Assembly (NCBI RefSeq): GCF_004342285.1
Contig: NZ_SMCV01000001.1
Coordinates: 558,001-622,000 of the forward strand
Length of the DNA stretch: 64,000 bases
Origin: Klebsiella sp. BIGb0138
GTDB lineage: Bacteria; Pseudomonadota; Gammaproteobacteria; Enterobacterales; Enterobacteriaceae
Reading direction: 5' to 3'
In this document: one piece after another, positions 32,659 to 43,159 of the stretch
Layout: each line of letters begins with the position of its first letter
How positions within the stretch are numbered: the stretch's first letter is position 1
The notes under the pieces: model-generated
The model's database searches: none
What the model was told of the DNA's origin: nothing
What the model saw: the letters and a program-made list of their open reading frames with translations, nothing else
Program-made: the position numbers and the translations under genes

Positions 32659-34128
32659 CTACTGCTTAAAGCGCTGCGGGAATTTCATCTCGCTGTAACG
32701 TACGAAACGGGTGCCTTTTGCCAGCTTATAGCCAAACCAGATCACCAGGAACAGCGGGATACCGATATAGGTTGCGGCTACCCCGCCCCAGTCGATGGTA
32801 TCTTTCAGGAACGCTTCGTAGTTCTGGCCCAGGGTAATAATCAGGCACAGTACGAAGGCAAAAATCGGCCCCAGCGGGAAGAACCCCGATCGATACGGCA
32901 GATTGTTCAGATCGTTCCCCTGCAGCACATAGCCGCGACGGAAACGATAATGGCTGATGGCAATCCCCAGCCAGGCGATAAAGCCGGTCATCCCGGAGGT
33001 ATTGAGCAGCCACAGGTACACGGTCTGGTTACCAAACATCGAGCTCAGGAAGCACAGCGCGGCAATCACCGTGGTGGCATACAGCGCATTCCGCGGTACG
33101 CCGCCTTTCGACAGCTTCGAGAAGATACGCGGCGCTTTCCCGTCACAGGCCAGGGTATAGAGCATACGCGTTGAGGCATACATCCCCGAGTTACCCGCCG
33201 ACAGCACCGCCGTCAGGATCACCGCGTTCATAATTGCCGCCGCCGACAGCAGGCCAGCATGCTGGAACACCAGCGTGAACGGGCTGACGGAAATATCTTT
33301 CACATCGTTACGCAGCAGGCTTGGGTCGGTATAAGGAATGATCAGGCTGATGATCAAAATCGCGAACACATAGAACAGCAGGATACGCCAGAACACCTGG
33401 CGCACCGCGCGTGGAATATTCTTTTCCGGGTTCTCGGATTCACCCGCCGCGATACCGATAAGCTCGGTGCCCTGGAACGAGAAGCCGACGATCATCGCCA
33501 CGCCAATCATCGCCGAGAAGCCACCGGCAAACGGCGCATCATTAATGGCCCAGTTGCTCCAGCCCGCAGGCTGTGCGCCTTTAAAGATACCGACGATCAT
33601 CATTACGCCGACAATAATAAAGATGATGACGGTGGCCACTTTGATCAGCGAGAACCAATATTCCGCTTCACCAAAGCCTTTTACCGAGATCCAGTTCAGC
33701 AGGAACATAATGCCGAGGAACAGCGCGCTCCAGATCCAGCCGGGAGTATCCGGGAACCAGTAGCTCATCACCAGCTGCGATGCCACCAGATCGACGGCGA
33801 TCGTCACCGCCCAGTTGTACCAGTAGTTCCAGCCCAGCGCGAAGCCAAAGCCTTCCTCGACATAGTTCTGACCGTAGGTAGCAAAGGAACCGGACACCGG
33901 CATATAGGCCGCCAGTTCGCCAAGGCTGGTCATCAGGAAATAGACCATCAGACCGATCAGAATATAAGAAAGCAGCGCGCCGCCGGGGCCTGCCTGAGAA
34001 ATTGTCGCCCCAGAGGCAACGAAAAGACCTGTACCGATGGAACCGCCAATCGCGATCATGGTCAAGTGGCGCGCCTTCAATTCACGGCGTAGGCCGGGCG
34101 CTTCTGTGGTTTTAGTATCCGAAACCAT
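32659..34128 (-). CDS. lysP: Lysine-specific permease LysP
   Basis: Proton-coupled lysine importer of the APC superfamily and a co-sensor that restrains CadC. 489 residues, identical in length to E. coli LysP, with 12 predicted helices. Family motifs: GGSIGTGLFVASG in helix 1, GFSFQGTELIGIAAGES in helix 6, and SGMYASTRMLYTLA. AT-rich 5' region with its own promoter; terminator follows. No lysine riboswitch was recognised in the 191-bp upstream gap. Confidence 0.97.
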   Translation of the reverse strand: MVSDTKTTEAPGLRRELKARHLTMIAIGGSIGTGLFVASGATISQAGPGGALLSYILIGLMVYFLMTSLGELAAYMPVSGSFATYGQNYVEEGFGFALGWNYWYNWAVTIAVDLVASQLVMSYWFPDTPGWIWSALFLGIMFLLNWISVKGFGEAEYWFSLIKVATVIIFIIVGVMMIVGIFKGAQPAGWSNWAINDAPFAGGFSAMIGVAMIVGFSFQGTELIGIAAGESENPEKNIPRAVRQVFWRILLFYVFAILIISLIIPYTDPSLLRNDVKDISVSPFTLVFQHAGLLSAAAIMNAVILTAVLSAGNSGMYASTRMLYTLACDGKAPRIFSKLSKGGVPRNALYATTVIAALCFLSSMFGNQTVYLWLLNTSGMTGFIAWLGIAISHYRFRRGYVLQGNDLNNLPYRSGFFPLGPIFAFVLCLIITLGQNYEAFLKDTIDWGGVAATYIGIPLFLVIWFGYKLAKGTRFVRYSEMKFPQRFKQ

Positions 34129-34319
34129 GTGAAAATGCTATCCATCCAAAAAACGAGGCGCGATTGTAGCAGACGATCCGGGTTCCATCCGGTACAAATG
34201 CGAAGTTATAAGAGAGCTTCATGATCGAGCATGGATTATTAGTAAAGCACTAATCCGCGGAAATGCCAGCCTTTATCCCCTGCCCGCTCGCGACAACCAG
34301 GCTGTTGAATTTGCAGTAT

Positions 34320-35186
34320 TTACACCTGACAGTAGTGCAGAAAGCGCTGTAATGCCTTGGAAATATGTTTCTGTCGATGGTGGATGCGCCACAAGGTGCG
34401 GGTCAAATTGGGCAGCGGGACCGCCAGCTCAACCAGCGAGCCGACCTCCAGCTGTTCAGCGATGACCCGACGGGAGAGGCAGCTGATGCCAAGACCGTGG
34501 CGCACGGCATGTTTGATGGCCTCCGAATTGCCTAACTCCATACCAAGATGGAACGCCGGCAAATGCGAGAGCAACAGATAGTCAACGATTTCACGCGTGC
34601 CGGAGCCGTGCTCACGCAGGATCCACGGCGCTTCCGCCAGCCGCTGCAGCGTCACCTCTCCCGCCAGCAGCGGCGAATCCGGCGCCGCAAACACCACCAG
34701 CTCATCTTCCAGCCACGGTTCGGCAATGATATCCGCCGCGTGACAGGGCCCCTCGATCAGCCCGATGTCCACGCGCAGATCGGCCACCGCATTGATTACG
34801 TCCTGGCTATTTCCCACGCTCAGCTCCAGCGGCAGATCGGGGAAATCACGGCGATAGTGGGCGATAATTTCCGGCAGAATATAGTTACCGATGGTACTGC
34901 TGGCTGATACGCGAATCGCGCCGTTGTCGCCGTGAAACAGCTGTTCGATTTCCACCGCCCGTTCGAGCAGCGCCAGCGCCCGCGGATAAAGCAGACGCCC
35001 GTGCTCATTGACGACCAGCCGTTTACCGACGCGGTCAAACAGCTGCACCCCCAGCTGCCCTTCCAGATCGGTCAACGCCGCGCTGACCGCCGATTGCGAA
35101 AGCGCCAGCATTTGTGACGCCTGAGTGGTGGAACCGCTCTTGAGAACTTCAGCAAAAACTTCCAGCTGACGTAGCGTGATATGCAT
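34320..35186 (-). CDS. yeiE: LysR-family regulator YeiE
   Basis: A 288-residue LysR-type regulator with a winged helix-turn-helix at the N-terminus ([37 protein letters not shown]) and a periplasmic-binding-like effector domain. Orthologue of E. coli YeiE, implicated in sulfite sensing. The start at 35186 is the family start; a frame extending to 35279 adds 31 unrelated residues. It is divergent from yeiH, its likely target. Confidence 0.94.
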   Translation of the reverse strand: MHITLRQLEVFAEVLKSGSTTQASQMLALSQSAVSAALTDLEGQLGVQLFDRVGKRLVVNEHGRLLYPRALALLERAVEIEQLFHGDNGAIRVSASSTIGNYILPEIIAHYRRDFPDLPLELSVGNSQDVINAVADLRVDIGLIEGPCHAADIIAEPWLEDELVVFAAPDSPLLAGEVTLQRLAEAPWILREHGSGTREIVDYLLLSHLPAFHLGMELGNSEAIKHAVRHGLGISCLSRRVIAEQLEVGSLVELAVPLPNLTRTLWRIHHRQKHISKALQRFLHYCQV

Positions 35187-35291
35187 AACCCATCCTGCCT
35201 GTATATCCAATGTGGCTTGCCGATACCCCGTCGCGCTCCGTGAATCGCGCGCTGAACCACGGGAATGCTCGTATACCACTTATTACGATTA

Positions 35292-35307
35292 ATTATAAAT
35301 ATATAAT
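35292..35307. promoter_or_regulatory. AT-rich palindrome in the yeiE-yeiH control region
   Basis: ATTATA-AATA-TATAAT between divergent yeiE and yeiH, in an AT-rich block (35280-35322). LysR regulators commonly bind such sites; binding by YeiE is inference. It could equally be overlapping -10 elements. Confidence 0.4.
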
Positions 35308-35363
35308 CAATTTTATATTTAGACCAGCAGGTCGTAACCTTTCCGCAGACAAAGGAGAAGGTT

Positions 35364-36413
35364 ATGACAGCACTCACTTTACCGACAAAACATCGCACGG
35401 TGTGGCATTTTATCCCAGGACTGGCGCTGACCGCCGTGCTTACCGGCGCAGCTCTCTGGGCGGGTAGCTTTCCCGCGATTGCCGGCGCCGGCTTCAGCGC
35501 CCTGACGCTGGCCATCTTATTTGGGATGGTCATCGGAAATACGCTTTACCCGCAAATCTGGCAGCCGTGCGACGGCGGCGTGATCTTTGCCAGGCAGCAC
35601 TTATTACGCCTGGGCATTATTTTATACGGCTTTCGCCTGACATTCGCCCAGATTGCCGATGTCGGCGTCAGCGGGATCGCCATTGACGTTCTGACGCTGA
35701 CCAGCACCTTTTTCATCGCCTGCTACCTTGGGCAGAAGGTCTTCGGTCTCGACAAACATACCAGCTGGCTGATTGGCGCCGGCAGCAGCATCTGCGGCGC
35801 GGCGGCGATTCTGGCGACCGAACCGGTGGTGAAAGCGGAGGCCAGTAAGGTCACCGTCGCGGTGGCAACGGTGGTGATTTTCGGTACCCTGGCCATCTTC
35901 CTCTATCCGGCGATGTATCCGCTGCTGGCGCACTGGTTCACGCCGGAGGCCTATGGCATCTATATGGGGTCGACGATGCATGAAGTCGCGCAGGTGGTCG
36001 CTGCCGGGCACGCCATCAGCCCGGATGCTGAGAACGCCGCGGTGATTGCGAAAATGCTGCGCGTGATGATGCTGGCGCCGTTCCTGCTGTTCATGGCCGC
36101 CCGGGTAAAACAGCTGGCGCCGGAAGGACAGGGGCAAAAAAGTAAAATCACCATTCCGTGGTTTGCCATCCTGTTCATTCTGGTGGCGGTATTCAACTCT
36201 TTCCACCTGCTGCCAGAACCGGTTGTCGACATGCTGGTGACGCTCGATACCGTGCTACTGGCCATGGCGATGGCGGCGCTGGGACTGACCACTCACGTCA
36301 GCGCGCTGAAAAAAGCCGGCGCCAAACCGCTGCTGATGGCACTGATGTTGTTCGTCTGGCTGATTATCGGCGGCGGCGCCATCAACCTGGTGATTCACAG
36401 CATGCTGGCCTGA
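35364..36413 (+). CDS. yeiH: YeiH family (UPF0324) putative sulfate/sulfite exporter
   Basis: A 349-residue membrane protein with about ten hydrophobic segments, same length as E. coli YeiH. Family motifs include GMVIGNTLYP, LLRLGIILYGFRLTF, LIGAGSSICGAAAILATEPVV and GSTMHEVAQVVAAG. Related proteins are proposed sulfate or sulfite exporters. AAAGGAG precedes the ATG. Divergent from the LysR gene yeiE. Confidence 0.92.
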   Translation: MTALTLPTKHRTVWHFIPGLALTAVLTGAALWAGSFPAIAGAGFSALTLAILFGMVIGNTLYPQIWQPCDGGVIFARQHLLRLGIILYGFRLTFAQIADVGVSGIAIDVLTLTSTFFIACYLGQKVFGLDKHTSWLIGAGSSICGAAAILATEPVVKAEASKVTVAVATVVIFGTLAIFLYPAMYPLLAHWFTPEAYGIYMGSTMHEVAQVVAAGHAISPDAENAAVIAKMLRVMMLAPFLLFMAARVKQLAPEGQGQKSKITIPWFAILFILVAVFNSFHLLPEPVVDMLVTLDTVLLAMAMAALGLTTHVSALKKAGAKPLLMALMLFVWLIIGGGAINLVIHSMLA

Positions 36414-36506
36414 CCGGCAGCAGATTGACGGCATCATTCGTTGATGTCACTCTGCAGTTAAGCCGCTATTATTACTTTCCCCCCAGCGGCTTAACTGGAG
36501 TTTTTT

Positions 36507-37364
36507 ATGAAATACATTGGAGCGCACGTCAGTGCCTCAGGCGGGCTGGCCAATGCCGCCATTCGCGCCGCCGAAATCAAGGCCACCGCTTTCGCGCTGT
36601 TCACCAAGAACCAACGCCAATGGCGCGCCGCCCCGCTGACCGAAGAGACCATTGCTGAATTTAAAGCCGCCTGCGAAAAATATCACTTTGCCCCCGGGCA
36701 AATCTTGCCGCACGACAGCTACCTGATAAACCTCGGCCACCCGGTAGAAGAAGCGCTGGAAAAATCCCGCGACGCCTTTATTGATGAACTGAGCCGCTGC
36801 CAGCAGCTCGGGCTGACGTTGCTGAATTTCCATCCGGGCAGTCACCTGCAGCAGATACCGGAAGAGGAGTGCCTGGCGCGGATCGCCGAGTCGATTAACA
36901 TTGCGCTGGCCAAAACCGAAGGCGTCACCGCGGTGATCGAAAATACCGCCGGTCAGGGCAGCAACCTCGGATTCCGCTTTGAACACCTCGCCGCCATCAT
37001 CGACGGGGTGGAAGATAAATCCCGCGTCGGGGTGTGCATTGATACCTGCCACGCCTTCGCCGCCGGGTACGATCTGCGCAGCGCCGAAGAGTGTGAGAAA
37101 ACCTTCGCCGATTTCGAGCGGATCGTCGGCTTCAGGTACCTGCGCGGTATGCATCTCAACGATGCGAAAAGCGCCTTCGGCAGCCGCGTTGACCGCCACC
37201 ACAGCCTGGGAGAGGGTAATATCGGCCACGATGCTTTCCGCTGGATCATGCAGGACAGCCGCTTCGACGGTATTCCGCTGATTCTGGAAACCATCAATCC
37301 GGATATCTGGGCGGAAGAAATTGCCTGGCTACGGGCGCAGCAGACCGAAGCCGTCTCGGCCTGA
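36507..37364 (+). CDS. nfo: Endonuclease IV (AP endonuclease)
   Basis: Trinuclear zinc DNA repair enzyme that nicks 5' to abasic sites. 285 residues, TIM barrel. Metal-ligand segments are intact: [47 protein letters not shown] and ILETINPD. Own promoter in the 93-bp gap after yeiH. In E. coli the nupX-rihB-psu block lies between nfo and fruA; here they are 105 bp apart. Confidence 0.98.
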   Translation: MKYIGAHVSASGGLANAAIRAAEIKATAFALFTKNQRQWRAAPLTEETIAEFKAACEKYHFAPGQILPHDSYLINLGHPVEEALEKSRDAFIDELSRCQQLGLTLLNFHPGSHLQQIPEEECLARIAESINIALAKTEGVTAVIENTAGQGSNLGFRFEHLAAIIDGVEDKSRVGVCIDTCHAFAAGYDLRSAEECEKTFADFERIVGFRYLRGMHLNDAKSAFGSRVDRHHSLGEGNIGHDAFRWIMQDSRFDGIPLILETINPDIWAEEIAWLRAQQTEAVSA

Positions 37365-37426
37365 CGCCGCTTGCCAGCGGGTAAATCCGCCTGGCCATTA
37401 TCCAGAATCGCTGACCAGCAGATCAA

Positions 37427-37452
37427 AAAAGGGCCGATAATTCGGCCCTTTT
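37427..37452. terminator. Bidirectional terminator between nfo and fruA
   Basis: AAAAGGGCCGA, loop TAAT, TCGGCCCTTTT: an 11-bp perfect stem with A-run and T-run flanks that serves both convergent genes. Confidence 0.92.
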
Positions 37453-37469
37453 GCTTAACGCGCTCTGAC

Positions 37470-39161
37470 TCAGGCGGCTTTTTCTGCCGTCTGCCCTTCC
37501 GGGCGTTTCACCACCGCGTAGGAGAGACCGGCCACCAGGGTACCGACGACAATCGCCAGCAGATAACCCAGCACTGGCGTAATCGCGCCAGGAATCAGCA
37601 GGACGAACAGGCCGCCGTGCGGCGCCATCAGTTTCGCGCCCACCGCCATCGAGATGGCCCCGGTCACCGCGCCGCCCACGATACAGCAGGGCAGGACGCG
37701 CATCGGGTCACGGGCCGCGAACGGAATTGCCCCTTCGGAGATAAAGCACAGCCCCAGAACCAGCGCCGCTTTACCGCCTTCACGTTGACCTTTATCGAAC
37801 TTATTACGGGCGACCAGCGTGGCGATCCCCATTGCCAGCGGCGGCACCATACCGGCCGCCATAATCGCCGCCATCGGTGCGTAGGTCTGGGTACTCAGCA
37901 GGCCGACGCCGAAGGCATACGCCGCTTTGTTCACCGGTCCCCCCATATCGGTACACATCATCGCCCCGAGGATTGCCCCCAGCAGCACCGCGTTCGCCGT
38001 CCCCATAGTTTGCAGCCAGTGGGTCAGGCCTTCGAGGATAGCGGCAACCGGTTTACCGATCAGGTAGATCATCGCCAGACCAACGATCAGGCTGGAAACC
38101 AGCGGAATGATCAGAATCGGTTTCAGCGCTTCCATGCTCGGCGGCAGTTTTAATTTGGTGCTGATCAACTTAGCCACATAACCGGCCAGGAAACCGGCGA
38201 TAATCCCGCCGATAAAGCCGGAACCGCCGCTGACGGCCAGCATACCGCCGATAAGGCCCGGGGTCAGACCCGGACGGTCAGCGATGGAGAAGGCAATAAA
38301 GCCCGCCAGCACCGGCACCATCAGAGCAAAGGCCGAGCCGCCGCCAATCTGCATCAGCGCGGCCGCCAGCGTGTCTTTCACTTCAAAAGCTTTAATACCA
38401 AACGCGAAGGACAGCGCGATACACAACCCGCCGGCAACCACCATCGGCAGCATATAAGAAACGCCGGTCAGCAGGTGACGATAGGCGCCGCCGCCCTCTT
38501 TCTTAGCAGAATCGGCCTGCTGGCCGCTCTGCCCGGAAGGCTGATACGGTTTCGCTTCCGCGACGGCTTTATCCAGCTCCTGCGCGGTTTTCTTCAGCGC
38601 CAGGCCCGTAGTAGTGCGGTACATCGGCTTACCGGCAAATTTCGCCAGATCGACCTCAATATCGGCGGCGACAATGACCAAATCCGCCTGCGCCACTTCT
38701 TCCGGCGTGATCGCGTTTCCGGCGCCGACCGAGCCGCGGGTTTCCACTTTCACCCACCAGCCGCGTTTTTTGGCTTCGGTTTCGATCGCTTCAGCCGCCA
38801 TAAAGGTGTGCGCAACCCCGGTCGGACAGGCGGTCACCGCCACAATGCGTTTGGCGCCGCCGGTAGCAACCGGGGCGGCGGCCGTTACCGGCGCCACGTA
38901 CGGCGCGGCATGACCTTTTGCTTCGCTCAGAAACAGTTCAGGATGAGCAACCGCGCGATTAATATCGCCGAGGTAGACCTGTTTGCCATTCAGCGCGCTA
39001 TCAGCCGGCAGGGCTGAACCGAGCACGATCGCCAGTTCGGCATCGTTCGGATTATCAGTCAGTTCAAGATGCGCTTGATGCGCTGCGGTACTCAGCAGGG
39101 TTTTCGCCATATAGGCGCGCGCCTGTCCGAGTCCGGCATCAATAATCAGCAGCGTTTTCAT
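37470..39161 (-). CDS. fruA: PTS fructose transporter EIIB'BC FruA
   Basis: Inner membrane permease that imports fructose as fructose-1-phosphate. 563 residues: an N-terminal inactive EIIB' domain (1-90), active EIIB with the phospho-Cys in ACPTGVAHTF, then EIIC (about 225-550) with the GGPVNKAAYAF segment. Last gene of fruBKA, 16 bp after fruK. Orthologous to E. coli FruA. Confidence 0.97.
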   Translation of the reverse strand: MKTLLIIDAGLGQARAYMAKTLLSTAAHQAHLELTDNPNDAELAIVLGSALPADSALNGKQVYLGDINRAVAHPELFLSEAKGHAAPYVAPVTAAAPVATGGAKRIVAVTACPTGVAHTFMAAEAIETEAKKRGWWVKVETRGSVGAGNAITPEEVAQADLVIVAADIEVDLAKFAGKPMYRTTTGLALKKTAQELDKAVAEAKPYQPSGQSGQQADSAKKEGGGAYRHLLTGVSYMLPMVVAGGLCIALSFAFGIKAFEVKDTLAAALMQIGGGSAFALMVPVLAGFIAFSIADRPGLTPGLIGGMLAVSGGSGFIGGIIAGFLAGYVAKLISTKLKLPPSMEALKPILIIPLVSSLIVGLAMIYLIGKPVAAILEGLTHWLQTMGTANAVLLGAILGAMMCTDMGGPVNKAAYAFGVGLLSTQTYAPMAAIMAAGMVPPLAMGIATLVARNKFDKGQREGGKAALVLGLCFISEGAIPFAARDPMRVLPCCIVGGAVTGAISMAVGAKLMAPHGGLFVLLIPGAITPVLGYLLAIVVGTLVAGLSYAVVKRPEGQTAEKAA

Positions 39162-39177
39162 TATGCCTCTCCTGCTG

Positions 39178-40116
39178 TCAATTAAAGGGTTTTAAGTCGA
39201 CACGCGCCATCATGGCGGCCAACTGGGTACGATCGGTAATACCAACATTGCTCTGGCTGACCGCCAGCGCGGCAACGGCGGTCGCCAGGCGCAGCGTATG
39301 CTCGCTGGATTCACGCATCAGCAGGCCGTAAATCAGGCCGCCAACCATTGAATCCCCGGCACCGACGGTGCTGACCACCTCCACTGAAGGCGGTTTCGCA
39401 ATCCATTCGCCAGAGGCGTTAACCCACAGCGCGCCTTCTTCGCCCAGCGAGATAACCACGTGGGCAATCCCCTGCTCGCGCAGCGCATGGGCGGCGTCAA
39501 TCACGTCTTTCATTTCCGGCAGCTTACGACCCGCCCAAATCTCCAGCTCGCGGCGATTCGGCTTCACCAGCCACGGCGCGGCTTTCAGACCGGCAACCAG
39601 CGCTTCGCGGCTGCTGTCGAAAATGATGCACGGGCACTGGCTACGCAGGCGAACCATCCAGTCGGTAAAGGCTTCCGGGCTGACGCCGGACGGCAGGCTG
39701 CCGCTGACGCAAACCATGTCGAACTGACCCAGCCAGCTCAGGGAATCGTTGACGAAACGCTCCCAGTCAGCGGCCGTCACTTCAAAGCCTGAGAAGTTAA
39801 AGTCAGTGACTTCGCCATCTTTTTCCGTCAGCTTCACGTTGATACGGGTACGGCCCTGCACCACCTGAAAGCGGTTGGCAATACCCAGTTCGCTGAACAG
39901 CTGCTGAAAACCATCCTGGTTATCTTTGCCGAGAAAACCGCCGACGGTGACGTCGATACCGAGATCTTTCAGTACCTTCGCGACGTTGATGCCTTTACCG
40001 GCAGCATGCAGACCGGTGGTCCGCACCAGGTTCACTTCCCCGCGTTCAATATCCGGAGTGAAGCCCACCAGATCATAGGCCGGGTTTAAAGTAATCGTTG
40101 CTACACGTCTGCTCAT
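39178..40116 (-). CDS. fruK: 1-phosphofructokinase FruK
   Basis: PfkB-family kinase making fructose-1,6-bisphosphate from fructose-1-phosphate. 312 residues; PfkB signatures TGLHAAGKGINVA near the N-terminus and VSTVGAGDSMVGG with the catalytic Asp near residue 255. It starts immediately after the fruB stop codon, so the two are translationally coupled. Confidence 0.97.
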   Translation of the reverse strand: MSRRVATITLNPAYDLVGFTPDIERGEVNLVRTTGLHAAGKGINVAKVLKDLGIDVTVGGFLGKDNQDGFQQLFSELGIANRFQVVQGRTRINVKLTEKDGEVTDFNFSGFEVTAADWERFVNDSLSWLGQFDMVCVSGSLPSGVSPEAFTDWMVRLRSQCPCIIFDSSREALVAGLKAAPWLVKPNRRELEIWAGRKLPEMKDVIDAAHALREQGIAHVVISLGEEGALWVNASGEWIAKPPSVEVVSTVGAGDSMVGGLIYGLLMRESSEHTLRLATAVAALAVSQSNVGITDRTQLAAMMARVDLKPFN

Positions 40117-41247
40117 TTATGCGCCCTCCCCAAGGCCTGCGGCGATCGCTTCGCCAATCGCATCCAGCGCTTGTTGCGCATCTTCACCCTGCGCGGTAAA
40201 GCGCAGACGGTGACCTTTCTTCACACCCAGCGCCACGACTTTCATCAGGCTGCGACCGTTTGCCGGCTTGCCGGAACCGTCCAGATTGGTGACGGTAATG
40301 TCGCTGGAAAATTGTTTAATGGTATTCACCAGCATAGTGCCTGGACGCGCATGCAGCCCGTGCTCATTGCGCACCACAAACTCGGCGCTGAGCACGTCTT
40401 CAGCGATGGCGTCATCACTGGTCAGCAGCGCCAGCAGCGTGGCGCCGTCGGCCTTCAGCAGGCGGTCAGCTTTTTTATCAATCAGCAGATTGCTCAGGCG
40501 GTTCAGCACCGCGGTAGGCTGTTCATCCGCCATCGCGACGGTGATCAGCAGCGATACCGGCTGCTCATCGGCGGTAAAGGCATTCGCGGCACGGCTAACC
40601 GCGATGGCGCTGCGCAGGTTGCCTTCCGCGCTGTCGTTCAGCCAGATCCCCTGCCCGAGGTTCAGCGGTTTATCATTGATGGCGCGGCTGACAAAGGCGG
40701 CGTCGACGGCGCCGGCCTCTTTCAGACGCGCGGCGTTCAGCGCCTGTAAGGTCAGCAGGTCGCTGGCGGCAATATCGAGGCTCAGCGTTTCATTATCCAG
40801 TTTCAGCGCTTCGCTCTGCTTTTCACCCATCAGCAGGGCGCGCAGCTCTTCCGCGGTGGTCGCTGACTTAAGCTGTTCCGCAACGGAATCATCGCTAAGC
40901 ACGTGGGTCAGCTGACGCAGTAGTCCCAGATGTTCATCGGAGCTGGCGGCGATGCCGATCGCCACGTACGCGGTCTGCCCTTCTCCCCAGGTCACGCCCT
41001 GCGGAAACTGATAAACCTGAACGCCGGTTTTCAGCACCCGATCGCGCGTGTCGGTGGTCCCGTGCGGGATGGCAATACCGTTGCCGAGGAAGGTGGAGGT
41101 CTGCTGCTCGCGCGCCAGCATCCCGTTAACGTAGCCTTCCGCCACGTTGCCCGCGCTGACCAGCGCGGCAGCAACCTGACGAATCGCCTCTTCTTTATTA
41201 CCGGCCTGCTGACCGGGATGAATATCCTGCACAGATAACTGGAACAT
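40117..41247 (-). CDS. fruB: PTS diphosphoryl transfer protein FruB (EIIA-FPr)
   Basis: Cytoplasmic fusion of EIIA-Fru and an HPr-like domain (FPr), passing phosphate from enzyme I to FruA. 376 residues: EIIA with H62 in IAIPHGTTD, a central linker domain, and HPr with H299 in [10 protein letters not shown]. First gene of fruBKA; the upstream region has two Cra operators. Confidence 0.97.
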   Translation of the reverse strand: MFQLSVQDIHPGQQAGNKEEAIRQVAAALVSAGNVAEGYVNGMLAREQQTSTFLGNGIAIPHGTTDTRDRVLKTGVQVYQFPQGVTWGEGQTAYVAIGIAASSDEHLGLLRQLTHVLSDDSVAEQLKSATTAEELRALLMGEKQSEALKLDNETLSLDIAASDLLTLQALNAARLKEAGAVDAAFVSRAINDKPLNLGQGIWLNDSAEGNLRSAIAVSRAANAFTADEQPVSLLITVAMADEQPTAVLNRLSNLLIDKKADRLLKADGATLLALLTSDDAIAEDVLSAEFVVRNEHGLHARPGTMLVNTIKQFSSDITVTNLDGSGKPANGRSLMKVVALGVKKGHRLRFTAQGEDAQQALDAIGEAIAAGLGEGA

Positions 41248-41268
41248 GGTTCTCCTCTCCTGCTGAAT

Positions 41269-41280
41269 TGAATCGTTTCA
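41269..41280. promoter_or_regulatory. Cra (FruR) operator O1 of fruBKA
   Basis: TGAATCGTTTCA, 22 bp upstream of the fruB start; matches the Cra consensus TGAAWCGNTTCA-type palindrome. Confidence 0.85.
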
Positions 41281-41334
41281 GCTACTTTGAGAAAAAAGGC
41301 GTCATCTTGCTGCGAAAGAAACGGCGGATGACGC

Positions 41335-41346
41335 TGAAACGTTTCA
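41335..41346. promoter_or_regulatory. Cra (FruR) operator O2 of fruBKA
   Basis: TGAAACGTTTCA, a perfect palindrome 66 bp from O1. The rest of the 330-bp gap 41248-41577 holds the fru and setB promoters; no gene seen. Confidence 0.85.
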
Positions 41347-41577
41347 ATGAGTCTGTACCTTTCTTACCCACCGCGCAAGATCTGTTAGCAACCTGATAAC
41401 AGAAATTAGAGATGCCGCACATTTTTGCTGAAGCCAGACGCCAACTTTCAGCCCGGCGTCAGCTTTTGCTGAACATGCTATTTTGAAACTGCTTTTTGAT
41501 TTTTCATACCATACTACTGTTCATTTTCTGACGGGCGGCGTAAACTCCGCAGCTCCAGCCATCACAGATAACTGCAC

Positions 41578-42759
41578 ATGCAAAACAGTAGCGCCGCCCT
41601 CCCTCGACGCGGCTTCGATTTCACCTCTTCCGCCTTCCTGATCGTCGCCTTCCTGACCGGAATGGCCGGGGCCTTGCAAACGCCGACCCTGAGTCTGTTT
41701 TTGAGCAATGAAGTGCATGTGCGCCCGGCGATGGTCGGTTTCTTTTTTACCGGCAGCGCGGTCATCGGCATTGCGGTGAGTCAGTTTCTCGCCGGCCGCT
41801 CGGATCGTCAGGGCGACCGTAAACGGCTGATCGTCTTTTGCTGCCTGTTAGGGGTCCTGGCCTGCCTGCTGTTTGCCTGGAACCGCAACTACTTTATTCT
41901 GCTCTTCGTCGGCGTCTTCCTCAGCAGCTTCGGCTCCACCGCCAACCCGCAGATGTTCGCCCTTGCCCGCGAGCATGCGGATAAGACCGGCCGGGAAGCG
42001 GTGATGTTCAGCTCCATTCTGCGCGCCCAGGTTTCTCTGGCGTGGGTTATCGGGCCGCCGCTGGCCTACGCGCTGGCGATGGGATTCGGCTTTACCGTGA
42101 TGTATCTCTGCGCCGCGCTGGCCTTCGTGATCTGCGGGGCGATGGTGTGGTTGTTCCTGCCGGGTATGCGCAAAGAGAAAAAAGCCGACGTCGGTCATCT
42201 GGAAGCGCCGCGCACCAACCGCCGCGATGCGCTGCTGCTGTTCAGCGTCTGTACATTAATGTGGGGCATCAACAGTCTGTACATCATTAATATGCCGCTG
42301 TATGTCATTAATGAACTGCATCTGTCAGAGAAACTGGCCGGAGTGATGATGGGCACCGCCGCCGGGCTCGAAATCCCGACGATGCTGATCGCGGGCTATT
42401 ATGCCAGACGTTTCGGCAAGCGTTTCCTGATGCGTCTTGCCTCCGCCGCTGGGCTGCTGTTTTACATCGGTATGCTGCTGGTGCATACGCCCGCTTTGCT
42501 GCTGGCGATGCAGGCGTTGAACGCGATCTTTATCGGTATTCTGGCGGGGATTGGCATGCTCTATTTCCAGGACCTGATGCCGGGCCAGGCCGGTGCGGCG
42601 ACCACCCTGTACACGAATACCACCCGCGTCGGCTGGATTATCGCCGGCTCACTGGCTGGCGTGGTGGCGGAGATCTGGAACTATCATGCGGTGTTCTGGA
42701 TTGCGCTCGGCATGGCCGCGGTCGCCCAGCTTTGTCTGTGGCGAATTAAAGACGTTTAA
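41578..42759 (+). CDS. setB: Sugar efflux transporter SetB
   Basis: MFS exporter of the SET family (glucosides, galactosides, lactose). 393 residues, 12 helices, with [22 protein letters not shown]-type loop 2-3 motif and the [19 protein letters not shown] segment typical of Set proteins. Divergent from fruBKA; its last four bases overlap the end of yeiW. Confidence 0.95.
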   Translation: MQNSSAALPRRGFDFTSSAFLIVAFLTGMAGALQTPTLSLFLSNEVHVRPAMVGFFFTGSAVIGIAVSQFLAGRSDRQGDRKRLIVFCCLLGVLACLLFAWNRNYFILLFVGVFLSSFGSTANPQMFALAREHADKTGREAVMFSSILRAQVSLAWVIGPPLAYALAMGFGFTVMYLCAALAFVICGAMVWLFLPGMRKEKKADVGHLEAPRTNRRDALLLFSVCTLMWGINSLYIINMPLYVINELHLSEKLAGVMMGTAAGLEIPTMLIAGYYARRFGKRFLMRLASAAGLLFYIGMLLVHTPALLLAMQALNAIFIGILAGIGMLYFQDLMPGQAGAATTLYTNTTRVGWIIAGSLAGVVAEIWNYHAVFWIALGMAAVAQLCLWRIKDV

Positions 42760-43010
42760 GGCGCGGTACTCGCTTCCAGCTCGATCAGATAGGTCATCGC
42801 CTCGTCACGGCTGGTGGCGCACATTTCCAAAACCGGCTGCAGGCTGGCGCAGACTTTAGGTCTTAACGGTGACTCAAAAATGTTGCACAGGTTATTTTCG
42901 GAAAGCTGAACACAGCGTGTGTTCGCGGGCTTGCCATTCGGCATTCCGGGGATCGGTGATGAGATAGATGGGGCGATACAGCAGGCACCGCAATCGATAC
43001 GACATTCCAT
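42756..43010 (-). CDS. yeiW: YkgJ-family cysteine cluster protein YeiW
   Basis: A small 84-residue protein of the CxxxCxxCC zinc/iron-chelating family: [10 protein letters not shown] opens it and [13 protein letters not shown] follows. Function unknown. Start at 43010 (MECRID); an extension to 43043 adds 11 residues absent from the family. Tail-to-tail overlap of 4 bp with setB. Confidence 0.9.
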   Translation of the reverse strand: MECRIDCGACCIAPSISSPIPGMPNGKPANTRCVQLSENNLCNIFESPLRPKVCASLQPVLEMCATSRDEAMTYLIELEASTAP

Positions 43011-43159
43011 AAATGACTCTCTTGATGATGCGGTTCTCGGCACAGCCTAAACGTTTTATCAGGAGATAGCAAAACTCGCGAATTCCGCTTGCCTGAAAGG
43101 CCCGGCGCGAGTAGTTTTACGCGATATTTTTTGAACCGTTAAGCGACAGGATTACTGCA

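Noticed and set aside
34129-34319. A possible lysine riboswitch before lysP
   Set aside because: The 191-bp gap is too short for the L-box plus expression platform and no L-box core motifs were found.
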